Part shown: one piece after another, positions 13,601 through 28,600 of the stretch | Numbering within the stretch: the first letter of the stretch is position 1 | How the letters are laid out: each line of letters begins with the position of its first letter | DNA from: Trichoplax sp. H2 | Taxonomy: Eukaryota > Placozoa > Uniplacotomia > Trichoplacea | Assembly: GCA_003344405.1 (NCBI GenBank) | Contig: NOWV01000002.1 | Location: forward strand, 1,116,001-1,180,000 | Direction of reading: 5' to 3' | Length of the DNA stretch: 64,000 bases | The notes under the pieces: generated by a model | Database searches by the model: none | What the model was told of the DNA's origin: nothing | The model's input: only the letters and a program-made list of their open reading frames with translations | Made by a program: the position numbers and the translations under genes

Positions 13601-16600
13601 AAAATGTAGCCACACCTCGATGGATCAGTTTTCCAAGTGATCAAATTTTTTTTCTTGGAGACAATGTTACGTTATCCTGTGATGGCACTGGTTACCCATT
13701 TCCCAGCATAACATGGTTCAGAAATGGAATAGAAATAAATAACACAGCTAGAGTTAAACTAGCTAACCAGCAGAGAATGTTAATCATTAGCAATTTTTCC
13801 ATACATGATGCAAGTTCTTATCAATGCCAACTTAAAAATAGTGCTGGGCGAATCAGAAGTCCTGTAGCTACTATTCTTAATTATAGTAAGTTCGCCTTAA
13901 GGTAGTAATGACTTAAGATTTATTTTGTAATTAAATCCCTATGGTTATTCTGTTAGATATTCCAAGTCTCATAGACTATCCAACGAGCGAAAATGTAACG
14001 CAAATGCGTGATATTATTCTATCATGCAATGGTACTGGTTATCCATATCCTAAGATATTATGGCTTAAAGATGGCGTAATGCTTAATAACTCACTGTCTC
14101 GCTATTCGATTCTAAATCAAGGGAAGACATTATCAATTAAGAATTCTACAATATACGATAGAGGATCTTATCAATGTCAGCTTGTTAATATTGTTGGAGA
14201 TATCACAAGTCCTGCAGCTATAATAGATATCTACAGTAAGATATAATTTAATGCGATCAGTGAATGAGTTATAAAAATTTCATATCTGCTAATAGGATAA
14301 TACGTAAACGTTTCTTTTATTATCATATTTTCAGCTATGCCTGTTTTCATCACTTACCCGTATAGTTATAACATTAATCAAGGAAATAATGTTACATTAT
14401 CATGCAATGGTACTGGCAATCCAGATCCTAACATATTATGGTTCAAAGATGGCATATTGCTGAACAACTCATTGTCTCGTTATTCGGTTTTAAACCGAGG
14501 GAAGACATTATTAATTAAGAATTCTACAATATACGATAGAGGACCTTATCAATGTCATCTTGTTAACATCGTTGGGAGTATCGCAAGTCCTGTAGCTTTA
14601 ATAGATATTTACAGTAAGATAAAATTTAAAATATAATCTGTGAATGAGTTATATAAATTTTATATCAATCTAATAATGGAAATATTTTTATTTATCATAT
14701 TTTCAGCTATGCCTGTTTTCAACACTTTCCCACATAGTCATAATGTTAATCTAGGAAATGATATCCTATTATCATGTAATGGCTCTGGTAATCCGCTTCC
14801 TCGAATAGAATGGCTAAAAGACGGAGCAGTGCTTGCTAATTTAAGCTCTAGGTATCAGCTAGGAAATGACCAAAGGGTGCTAATAATTAGAAATTCCTCC
14901 ATACATGATAGAGGTTCATACCAGTGTTTATTAAGCAATGCTTTAGGGGAAATGAGGAGTCCTGTGGCCTTTGTGGATATTTATAGTGCGTACTTAAGCT
15001 CAGTAATCGCCTCTATTTATGATTAATATTATAAATAAAAACAGTAAATAAAGAACCATTTTGTATTTTTTATAGCTTTACCTCAACTTATTGAATCTCC
15101 GATTAGTCAAAATCTCACTCAAAGAAATGATATGATTTTGCACTGTAACGGCACCGGGAATCCACTCCCAAATATTACGTGGATAAAGGATGGAATGCCT
15201 TTAAAGAATTGGACTTTTCAGTATTCTTTAATAAATAAACAGCAAACGCTCATTATTAGAAATTTTACTTGGAATAACAGAGGTTCTTACCAATGTTTAC
15301 TTAAAAATCTCGTTGGACAAATTGCAAGCCCGATGGCTATCGTAGATTTTTATGGTAAGTTATCTGGTAATTTATCCAAGCTAACCGTTTTAATGAAGTT
15401 GTCTAATTTGAAAGAACCTTTCTAATACAGTTAGTTACAGGAATGCGTAAGGGTATGCTATGCTACTCATCTACATATATGCTACAATTTTCGATTAATG
15501 TCGTCAGCTTATTGCTAACTATCTAATCGTACGATTTTACTTACTACTAAGCATAAAATCCATCAATGTGTTAATGACTATAGATTATTATTGCTTGCTT
15601 GTAGCTAATGAATGAATTTTGTTTTTACCGAATGCTAACTATGTATACTATACGCTTCCAGCTATACCTACATTTGTTAACTACACAAAATCGCTATCCA
15701 TTCCAATCGGAGAAGCAATCACATTACAATGCACTGGAGCTGGTTCACCTTCCCCTAAAATTGTTTGGCTACAAAATGATATTCAAATATCAACTAATCA
15801 GTCTTTTATGACTTTGCTATCTAATTTGAATGGATACTTTGTAGTATCTAGTACCTTCAGTATTGAATTATCAACAGCACAAGATTCCGGTGTCTACAGA
15901 TGTACGATTATGAATTCATTTGGGTTTTCTACTTCTACAGGAATATCTATTACTATATTAGGTAAATAATTGATAACCTGAAACACTGTAAAATTTTAAT
16001 TATATTTACAATATAGTAGGTAATTATCACTGTTAAATATATGTTCCGTGCTGTGATAAGCTGCGTTACCAATAGTTATCATACATGTTCTTACTTTGAA
16101 GGATTGCCTCGAAAAGGATAGGTGTTGCAAATAGCATCTTCTAAAGTCATTAATGTGATATTTCTATTTTAGAACCCCCTTCACCTGTTGGCAATATATC
16201 CATAACAAATATAACCGCAAGAAGTTTCCAAATTTCATGGCTGCGGCCTAATTTCGAAGGCCATACGCCAATTACCAATTATACTGTTGAAATTCTAAAC
16301 CAGTTTAATAAGTCAATTCCTATAGCTCTCTTCTGTCCAACTAATTCAAGTTTTAACGATTGCATAATTCTCTCTACATCTATATCTATTAATAATTTGA
16401 CCCCATACGCGTTATATTATGTTAAAGTTATTGCAAATAATATTGTGGGTGCAAGTCGTTCTAATTTAGCACGGATCAAAACTGATCAAACTGGTAAGAC
16501 GATTAAATGCGAGCTGTATAACAGTTTGAAATTTTGAATATTATTAAAAAATCGTAGAAAGAATCTAAAAGTTGAATTAGTATTACTTTAAGGTTATCGA

Positions 16601-19600
16601 TGATCTAATGATTAATTGAAATTTATTTCTTTTGCCAAAGCTCCTGGGGACTCTGTTTCTAATATCATTGGATTAGGATACAATTCAACAACTATTAAAA
16701 TTGCTTGGAATCCACCAAGTCAATCTAACGGCATTGTTGGATATCGATTGTATCAGTGGAATTCATATGACCTGGCTATGAATCAAACCAATATAACATC
16801 TGCTTTAGTCTATGCTGGAAATAACACAACGTACTATGCAACTAAGCTAGCAAGAGATCAAGTCTATTATTATCAGATTATCTCTTACAACTTAAAATAT
16901 CACATTGATGGTCCCAAAAGTCCAGTATTTAATGGATCTACTCATGAAGACAGTGCGTATTTTGATTGTTATAATACCATTATCAGTTATAACTACTCTA
17001 TATGTTGACCCGGCAATCGTTAGTATTTTGTACTTGCTCTTTTCTATGTAAGAAGTTCGTTGTACTAATATGCCATATGCCAAATTGTAACTTTAGTCAT
17101 GATTCAATTACTTATGGTAGTCATTAATTTGGCACTTTTACAATTGTAGCGAACGATTTTTATACACAATTAGACAACATATCTGCTCTTCTTATTTAGT
17201 AAACTATATTCTTAATTGTATACCGAACTACTAATACGTTACTACTACATGTTAGTAAAATATTGAAGACTATAATTTTAACTGCCTTGTTAAGTTTCTC
17301 TAAAGGATAAATCTGTTGTGCCAATATACCAAATTATATCTTTATTTCATATGGTTGCTGATTCCTTTAAATTGATTTAAGCTATTTCATTATTAAAATT
17401 ATAGTACCATCCTCAGCTCCTATCCATATCGTTGCTATATCGTCATCGCCAACAACCCTTACTCTACAGTGGGAGCCACCACCTGTAAAGAATCGAAATG
17501 GAGTTATTTTAACCTATAGAATTATATATCGATCATCCTTATTAAATACAACAGTATCTGTACAAGTGGATGGCTCTATATTATCAACATTATTGAGGAA
17601 TTTGCGCCCATACACTGCCTATAACATCACTCTTGCAGCAGCCACGATAGTTGGTTATGGACCGGAAAGTCCTATAGTATCCGAATCCACGATGCAAGCA
17701 GGTAAAGTTGGATTTCTCCGTAGATTATCTTATGCTGTCTAATTTAACTGATGATAGAAAGAATATTATAGCTTCAATTGAGTAGCTACGTGAAGTATAT
17801 AGTGCTTACTTTCTCCATAATTAATAACCTATAGTAGCTATCGAAAGATAAACCATTTTCTGGTGTAATTGCTCTGATTCTAATTTATGGTAATAAAAAT
17901 GACATGAATCTCATTACAGTTATATTTACATAATCGAGAAATTTAAACATTAATTTTTGGAGGTTTTTTCTTCTAATTGCTAGCTCCTATGCAAAGTCCA
18001 AGCATATTCAATATTTCCTTGATTAATAATAATACACTTAAAGTAGAGTGGCTGGTAAGTGATTGAGTTGACTTTTACTACTATTACGAACTATATCTAA
18101 TGATATTATTCAAAAGTTATCAAGCTACTACAATGATAAGATATCATTTTCTTAAAACGGGTATTATATATTACTATTACGGAGAATCTAATTACAGTAT
18201 AGGCTGTCAAAAAGCATTCCTAAATCGTTTAATTAATGCTATTAATTTCTAATAGATTATATTTTAAACCATTGTAATGGTCGAGAGTATTAACGAAAGA
18301 GTTTTACCAATTCATCACAATTACCTAATATTAAGTAGTTTATCACGCACTTTGTGTTCTTAACTCGGTATCAGATAATAGAAAAGCTTTATCGATATTG
18401 AAAGATATTAATTTTAGGTACTTTGCTAAATTAATAAAATTATCCTATATCAAATAATGACAGTTTAAAATGAAATTAAAATAAGCGTAGCTAATATTGC
18501 CTGAGATATATGTATGAATCAGAACATACGGGATGGGATTAATTAAGTACGACGTAATAATCTATAATGATATGAGAAGCATGATGTACCTACCAGTATT
18601 TCTAAAATTTTGTTCACTAACAGCTACTGCCAACAGAAAGTATTCCTGGTATTTTGGAAGGATTTTACTTACTGTTAAATAATTCTAAATTTGGAATAAT
18701 GGAGAATCGAACCGTCTATGTTAATCAAACCGTCGAACAAGCTGGAAGGAGGTACCTATTAGCAGCAAATTTAACCTACTATTCGCAGTATTGGATATCG
18801 CTACAAGCATTTTCAGCTGGTGGAGCGGGTCCAAGCAGTGTAAGATATTCCATTGATACGCCTGTTTCAGGTTAGTTAATTCATATTAATGCATTAATAA
18901 TAAGTTAATAAGATCAAAACGATATGTTGCTACATTATAACATGAAGCTTTTCTGTATGGAAGCCAGTCTATACTATGAGTTTTCAGCTTCTTGGAAGAT
19001 ATAAACTGCTGTATAGAATGAAAGTTTTAAAATTGATTTAGTTCCATCTAGCTCACCCCAGAATATCAATATAGTACCTGGACAGTTCTTGGCAACATCA
19101 GCTATAATTAGTTGGGCTCCTCCTGCTGTGAAATATCAAAATGGAATTATTACTAAATATAAAATCAGTTACATGATTGATAATCCTCTAATAGTAGCAA
19201 AAAAACCAGCCGTTATAGTTATTAATGACAACGTGACACAATATATGCTTGAGAATTTGATTCCTGTACAGAATTACACTATTCAGGTTGCAGCATCTAC
19301 AACAGTCGGATTTGGTCCTTATAGTATCCCCATGATATATCAAACTAGGAAATCAGGTTGGTTCAATGTAATGCAACATTTCTATATTAATTGATGCTGT
19401 TTGGGTAATTGTAATTTACCAATAACGGACGCAAATCTAGATCAGGGTAGCTGTTTCTGCTAATAGCTGTATCTACTTCCATATCTTATTTCATCATATT
19501 TATTTCAGTGTCCCCAAGTATTACTCTAACACCAACAAATTGGACCGTAGATGCAGGAGCTAACATTTCTCTACAATGTAGCGCAGATGGTGATCCAATT

Positions 19601-22600
19601 CCAACTGTAACTTGGTTGAAAGATAATCGCACCTTGATTGGAAAAAGCTATGAAAAAATATCAGGGCTTTCAATTCATACTAAAATATCTATTTTGCGAG
19701 CAACGATTGCAGATGGTGGCAATTATCAATGTCAGTTTATAAATTATGGAGGAACTGCTGTTACAGATGCTGCTGTTGTTCACGTTTGGGGTACGTATTT
19801 TCGGAAATGTATATTGAACTTTGAGCTTGTCTTGCTATAGGCTATAGAATACCTACAACGGGTTATATTATTCGACAGTACAAATTGTTGAGGTTAGCTA
19901 CCAACACACCTGATGTTTGTAACATTAAATCACAAGTATATATGCTTCCTTCTTGATTGATCCATATTTCCCTACTAATGATAATAATCTTAGCATATTA
20001 ATGATCTAAGCAGCTAAGCAAAGCAATACTTTGTTGTCAGTGTTCTAAGGCATTCTACAATTAGTTTTTATCATATAAAAATTATGATGCATGTCCTATA
20101 TCAAAACTGGAAGTTTTGTAATTTATTCCATCATAAATCTAGACTTCAAAAGTTGATCTTATGACATATTTCAAATGTATATGTAAAGATAGCAAATATA
20201 CACCTCGACAATAGTAATTAATACCATCGATGGGCCATTGAGCTACTATAATCTAAATTTGTTATACTTTGTTCACAATGCGAAATTTTTTCTAACCTTG
20301 AATTTTTGTGCTTGCATATTTTTGACTTCAAAGAACCTCCTATCGTGAGTTTGTTTCCAAGAAATCAAAATATAACACAAGGTGGCAGTTTACAATTAAC
20401 ATGTTATGGTTATGGATATCCACCTCCTGTCATATCATGGTTTAAAGATGGTAAACAATACAATCATCCAAGCCGAAATTGGATTAATGGCTCTGAAGTA
20501 CAGAGCATGCTGATAATTCATAATATATCGAGTCTAGATGAAGGATACTACAAATGCCAGCTAAATAACTCAGCTGGAACAGCTACAAGCCAATCATCAT
20601 TGATTACTATTTATAGTAAGTCTTCTTTAGTTTTCAAAAGTACCAATTTTAACCCTATTTTAATCCAACAATTATTTGAAAATAATTTCCCAAAGCCATA
20701 AATTTTGAGCGAAAGCACTGTATAAGTTCTGAATAAACGGCGATAGTTTAAAAAATATTTTGTAACAAATTTTATTGCAGAATTTCAATCCTGTTCTATT
20801 TCATACGTTAGAAATAATATTATATATGTTTCCAATTTTTTTCGTACTTCGAAAGATAGTAAACGCAACTGCATATGATTAGACAAATTGATATACTGTT
20901 GTTTATAGAGAAGACTTCGTAAGCGTATAATATGTGCATTTAATTCTCTTATTGCTTGTTGCATTAATAATTTATAATGTAATTCAAATTCTATAGCCTA
21001 TCCGTCTATAATAGTTTCTCCTGTAAGTCAAGTCGTTATTGAGGGCAATACTGTCACACTATCGTGTACTGGTAAAGGTAAACCTTTACCCGAAATATCC
21101 TGGCTGAAAAATGGATTACCTTTGATCCGTGTTCAGTTGATCGGCGAACTTGAGGAAAGCACAATCATACTGCCTAATTCTACCATCGATGATGCTGGTT
21201 CTTACCAATGTCAGTTAGAAAACCTTGCAGGAAAAGTAAAAAGTCAAGCTGTAACCGTCACTGTGCACAGTAAGTTTTAGTACTTTAAGACTACTTAAAT
21301 TATATAGCTTCTACACTTATGAAGGTCTTTGTTTAATCTATAATTATCGATACTAAAATAAAATTTCAATATATTGTAATTGGATATTAGCATTTAATCA
21401 TAAAGTTCTTTCTAGTCCTTCAATTTATAAAATAAATTACTCTCACATCAAGAATATTTTGATATAATCCTGATTATAAAAGTGTAGCTATTTTATTGAA
21501 GTGATACTTTTCCTCCTGCTGCGATTAATTTGTTAACTTACTCTACTACTAAAATATGTAATCAGCTCCTATTACTATTATAAGTTAAGTTTTAAAATCC
21601 TTATTCCATTAGTTCATTTGTTATTTAGCTTTTGCTTTTGTTTATCTAGCCTTTCCATCAGTCTTCCTATCTCCAGTGGATGTTAATGCCACCATTAACC
21701 AGACTATTACCCTAAATTGTAATGCAACTGGTAATCCTGTTCCTACTATAGTTTGGCTAAAAGACGGCCAACCATTATTAAATAGTCAAGGATCTGGTCC
21801 TCAACTTATTTTCAATTCCCTGGCTTCTGATGATGAAGGAATCTATCAGTGCCGATTTAGTAATGTCGCTGGTTATGCTTTGAGTGATCCAAGTAGGCTT
21901 CGAGTTTATTGTAAGTAGCGATATTTGAGATTAGTTCTATAAAAGAGGAACATTTTTCGTAGTTAAATCATGGTTATGATACTGTTTTAAGCACTATAAA
22001 AACCTTCGTATACTTTCGCAGTCGTTTTCTTAACGATTTAATAGTTTATTTTAAATGGCGCCAAGATACTTCTACTAATGATGGAATACCAATCTTTCTC
22101 TGTTAAAGTTAAATTAGGATTATTAACTATGACACTTTTAAACACTGTAAACCTTTGCATTCTTCCGCTGTTACTTTTATAACTAAATAGCTTAATTCAA
22201 ATGATACCAAGACACCACGTTTATTATAGAAAGTTAAATTTTCTCTGTTGCAGCTATCCCTGAGTTTATAAATTATACCAGCCAACTAGTTATTTCCCAA
22301 GGTAGAACGATTCAATTACACTGTATTGGGTCTTCTATACCTAAGCCGACGATATCATGGCTAAGAAATGGTACAATTCTTTCATCAAATCTATCATCTG
22401 AATTAATTCTACAAGCTGCTGAGATCAAGTTATATTCCAGTACTCTAAGTATAATTAAATCCCAGATTACTGATGCTGGTAATTACCAATGCTTAATTTC
22501 CAACTTGTTTACGACATCAAGAAGCCAAAATATTCCAGTTGTAATCTTAGGTAGGTTGAAATGACATATAGCATTTTCTAATTTTAGTAAAATTTTGCAC

Positions 22601-25600
22601 AAGAAACTTAAAATCAAAATCAATGTCTGAAGTGTTATTAATTAAACATTATTTTGAGAGTATTAATTAATTTGTTGTTAATACATGCATTAGTTTTCAT
22701 AGTAAAATTGAATTGCAATAACGGTAAGTTTATGAATTATTTTAAAACTATTATCTCTTATATGAATAAGAGTAAAAATGATCTACTTTGGGTAAATGAT
22801 GAGTATAATCAATCTTTTCTGATTGTTGCATAGCCTTGTTAAAAGTTCAATAAGCAATGTTATTTTCGTCGAAAATCATTATTGCTTAAATCATCCAATC
22901 TAGAATTAGCTCTCCCTTCCCCAGTTAGCCAGATTAGATCATCCAATCTTTCAGCTACTGGTTTTACGCTTCATTGGACTCCTCCTAAATTTGATGGCTA
23001 TACTCCAATTACTAATTATATCATTCAGTTATTAAATGATCGAAATCAGAGTGTAATCCATTACAATTGTCAAAACAGACGAATTGTCGATCGCTGCGTA
23101 GTCAATTCCAGCTTAATCGTTATTGATGGTTTACATCCATATAGTCGTTACCTCATTAAGGTTTGGGCTGTGAATAAAATAGGCGAAAGTCAAAGCCAAG
23201 AAATATCCATCAAGACAGATGAGACAGGTAAGGTTGCTTAGGTGAATTAGCTAAAAATTGATATAAAATTGACGAGGTGTTGATATTATGTGCGTTTAGC
23301 TCTAGTAATGGGATTAACCGTTAAGGCTGTTAATGAATAGATATGAAATTGAGCCAACATTGCTGGCACAGAATATTGTTCTGGTAGTGTAATGAACATT
23401 TAAATCTATACTTGTAAATTAATAAACAGACGCGAAATTGAGTCGATATTGCTTGCATCGAATATAGTTCTAGTAGTGTGATGAATAGTTAAAGTTATGC
23501 TTACAAATTAATAAATAAATGCGAAATTGAGTCGATATTGCCGTCATAGAATGTGTTTCTAGTAGTATGATTAACAATTAATGCTACACTTATAAATTAG
23601 TAAATAGACATGAAATTGAGTAGATATTACTGGCATAGAATGTCTTTCTAGTAGTGGAATTAATAGTTATAGCTGTACTTATGTATTAATAAATAGACAT
23701 AAAATTGAGTAAATATTAATGTTAAGGAATTCTAACAGCTGAATCAGTGATTCAATGTTTATTAGCTCATAAATTGACGCAAAAGTACTGATGAAATTCA
23801 GATTTATCAGCTATACTACAATTTGATTATCTACTTATGGATGAATAAATTGGCGTAAAGCTGAATAGATACTACTGGCATAAAATTCTAGCAGGTGTAA
23901 TAGTAATTCAATCTGCTTATTAACTCACAAATTGACGCAAAACTGCTAATGAAATGCAGCTTCATCTGCCAGATTTATAATTTGCATATCTGCTTATGAA
24001 TGAACAATTCAACGTGAGACTGAGAAATATTAAGGCTCTATACGAATCTTAGTAGTCAAAATGAACCATCTAATTTTATAACCTGCTCTTTACTAATATT
24101 ATTGTAGTCCTGTATGTGATGGAATTGTACACTATTCCATCAACCATAAATTCCAACACTTACATACCGCCACACAGATAGTATTAATAATTTAAAATGA
24201 TGTTCTACTCAAGAGATCATCACATTCAGAAATGATTTTATTTTAACATTAGAAGCTAGCAATTGAATGACGATTAATATTCTTTTTATAATTTTTATCG
24301 CAGCTCCCGGAGATAGCGTAGCTAAATTTTTAGCCATTGCTTATAACTCTACCTGCATACTATTAGAATGGGCATCGCCACAAGCTGTTAATGGCGTCAT
24401 GGAATATAGACTCTATCAATGGAAACAATTCTACGCTGAGCAGACTAACTCTTCCGATATGATCTATCTTGGTCCAAATACGCATTATTATTCATGTGGA
24501 TTACAAGAGAATCAGATTTATTTTTTCCAAACTATTCCTTATAATGTAAAATATCATCTTGACGGGCCTAAAAGCATTATTATTAATGCCACGACTGAAG
24601 AAGATCGTAAGGCTAATTCAATGTTTAAATTGCTTTGAATAATAGATAAAATTTTAGAGTGATGTAGTAAATACTTTATTTTTCATCTTACGAGACTAAA
24701 CTATTGCTCTTCAATTTTGTTCCAAACTTCATGACAGGACCAAGTTCTTCTCCTATGAATATCAACGCAATATCTACATCGCCAACATCAATATTGCTAA
24801 CGTGGCAACCGCTGAATAACCTCGATCGAAATGGTGTTATTCTATCTTATCAGATTCGTTATTTCCATAAAGCACAAATGAATAGCACAAAATCGATTTC
24901 AATCCATGGCCAGTTAACATCGTTTACATTAACAGGCTTACGTGCATATACGACTTATTTCATCACCATGAAAGCGAAAACGGCTGTAGGATTTGGACCT
25001 GAGAGTCCAATACTTACGGAAACGACGTTTCAGGACGGTAAATTGGATATTGTATGGCGTAATTAGCTTAAACTTTTCTTCTTGTAAATAAATTACTGAC
25101 ATTGAAACAATAATCTTTAGCTCCAAACGGGAAACCTCAATTGAAAGAGAATTTGCCAATAAGTGGTGATAGTGTCAAGGTGGAGTGGAAGGTTTGTGCT
25201 GATATTCTAATTTTTTATGATAAAAGCATGAAAAAATTGCTCATAGATTCCTGTCTAGAAAGAGCATTAACTTCGATGAACTTGAAGCATCGCGGATTCT
25301 ATTCATTGTAGTTTATACCGATACCTAAAGTGAAAAGCAATTTGAGTTGAAGCATTTCTACTAAAAGTAGCCTATAAGCCACATAAGTTAGATTTAATAA
25401 GAAGACATCAAAATCAATTTGTAGTCTTTTCAATTCTATACAAGTAGCACATAGGTATACTGCAATAAAATATCATAACAGTAATAAGCTAGAAATGGTT
25501 CTAATAAGCTTATCCAATTCTGTGGTTGTTAAGGCTATGCCAGTCGATCAAATCCGTGGTATCTTGCAAGGATTTTACTACATTTTAAATCAAATCAATG

Positions 25601-28600
25601 CTGGCATTCGTTATAATCGATCTGTTGCAGTTAACGAGACTCTAGCTGCTGGTGATATTCGATCGTTTACTATTTCCAGCCTTCAATATTTCACAGGATA
25701 TAACATATCTGTTCAAGCTTATACTATTGCTGGAGTTGGTCCACTAAGTGATGTACGCTCCTTTACTACACCTGAATCAGGTTCGATTCTTGATATTTTG
25801 CGGCTAAAGTAACATGATTTAGATATAAATTCTTTCTAATTTGGAGAGAAAAGATTTATTCTTGAAGGGCTTAAATTATTTATTACCTTATAGTCCCTTC
25901 AGGATGGCCACTAATTAGTCAAATTATACCTGCAAATTCACCATCAACATCGGCTACTGTAGCATGGATCCCTCCTGAAAGCACGTCTCGAAATGGTATA
26001 CTAATAAAGTATAAGATCAAATATGCACTTATTGATGGGCAGATAATACCCGATAAAGAAACTGCAATAACCGTCGGCAAGGTTACTCGCTATACCCTCA
26101 CTGGCTTAATTCCGTTTAATAACTATTCTATACGAGTAGCAGCATCGACATCTGTGGGCTTTGGTCCAGATAGCCCAGTTGTTGTCTATCAAACTAGAAA
26201 ATCAGGTAAAGAATTCCTTATCCTTCTTCGGTAGAAAGTTAAAAAGAATCTCTGACTTTATAAACTCCTCCTTAGTATTTTGAAATATCTTTCTGATCAA
26301 TGCTATTGCTTAACTTGATATTTAGTTGTACCCAAAGTAATAACCTATCCTGAAAGCCAACTTCTTCAAGCTGGTGCTACCATTACATTGGAATGTCGAG
26401 CTAATGGCGAGCCAATCCCAACTGTAAATTGGGTTAAAAATAATCAGCCTATCGATCAAATTTATGATATATCTACTGCATCGGGTTACAGCAATTTAAC
26501 AATAAATAAAATAGCAAAAGCAGATAGTGGCCTATATCAATGTTTATTCAGCAATTACGCCGGTTCCGTTCGAACTATTGCGGCCAATATTACAGTCATG
26601 GGTAAGTTGTATTTATCAATTTAGGCTAGCAAGAAGTTTTGACATAGAAGTTGAATTATCGTTCTAAAATTCTTTACCATTGCTACATAGATAATGATAC
26701 ATTGCAATTTTGCCCTGCTGAAGTTGCTAATAATTTAAGATGGCCAAAGACATCAGATGGGCAAGTTGCTACAATAAATTGTCCTCCGCCAGCGCAAGGT
26801 TCGTAGGATAGTATCTCGCTAAGATAGCCCGTCATAGCGCAAATTAATTTATTCCCGATAATATAGTCTTTTATTTCGCTGTGGTAAATAATCTTTAGGT
26901 CTTGTAACACGCTTATGCCAAGTTAGCGGTAATGGCTTATCGATTTGGCAATCCATTGATACTACTGGCTGCATTTCACCGGTGTTTAGTCAAATCTCTA
27001 ATTTGGTAAAATTTATAATTAACCGATTTTATTTTGAGCTTATTCTATTGCACTGTTTTAATGTACACATAGAGTTAGAAATTCTCTCTTGCTATTTATA
27101 ACTCATTTTATATAGACTAGCAGGTTGGAAGCTAATAATACAAATCAAACGGAACAAGCAGTTGAAACTTTGGATAAGGCAGTTACAACTGATAAGAAAT
27201 TATATGGCGGCGATCTTATTATTGCAAAAAATGCGATGAAAACGATCAATAACGTATCGACAACTGTAACAGTATCCTTATTGATTGTTAGTACTCATAC
27301 AATATTTTTTTAACATAATATTCTATCATTTAGCTATCAAATTGTGTTATTTACTGTTTAATTATACCTACTATTGAAGCGCATATTAGTAATCCCGATA
27401 CTTCATACATAAGAATTTAACTTTAATGATAAACTCACGACACGACAGCATACTAGAGCGGATAAAGAAATCATATATTTAGTATGCCTGTAGCCAATAC
27501 TAGAAATCTATTGTAGTAAATTTACAATCTAATCGTTTCTTGATTAAATTCTGGTATTTGGATATGCTTGATAGATTACAATTAAGGCGTTTGTTTAGTT
27601 TACCTAAACTAAGGACCTCTTTTAATAGCATCACTGCTTATTTCTGTATGTAAATATTAGATAAATGGGATAATTAAATGGACAGTTTAGCTATCAATAT
27701 ATGCGAGAAATCTCTTAACTATAATATAACCTATTTAGTATAGATATTGCATGCAACGATTCAGAGTGGATTTCTTTTAATATTTATTACTTATCGTAGC
27801 TCTCAAACATGTAGGCTTACATAAGGTATCCTAGGAGACCTTCAAGCCATTTTTTTGATAGCCGAGTAAAATTATGCTACTTGGCCTTGCAAATATGATC
27901 ACTACTAACTATGTTGTATATTTCAACCAATACCCGCAGAAATTTGTCAATATTAGCAATAGCCTATTAAATCTTCAAAACAGAGATGAATGGAAAAATG
28001 TGCAAAAGGTAATCTTAATTATGTCTAGCTTATATCACAGTACACGTATTATCTTTTGATTAAAATTGAGGTATCACAGATGGACTATTAGTCTTTACAT
28101 ATAAACTATTAACCAATACTGTATCGTTATGTAATAGTCGAGTTCTGGAAGCTCATCAGTAATGCAAAGTTTAGAGGATTTTGCCGGTAAATTGGATCTC
28201 GAGCCAAATAGCAACAAGACAACTTCAATTACCACCGAAAATATAGGTAAAATCAGATAGTACCAAACTTGGTTAAATATCTTGTGCAACAGGCACTATA
28301 GAATTGATGATGTTAATATAATTTCTGAGGCCAATTAGATAGTATTTGTTTAAATATCTTATGCAGCAGGCGCTATAAAATCGATGATGTTAAAACATTT
28401 TCCATGGTCATTCATTAATTACCAACAAGCCTAGATATTAACTATATCTTGCCATTATAAATAGATAGTACATCTAGACTATTCTACACTCAGTATTTAC
28501 TCTTCAGCCTTACAGGATAACACTTTGCACGGTCTAGTAAACTGTCGTGTTGTTTTAATCCACTAGAATGTACTCGTCTATAAGTTATAGTAACTATTCC

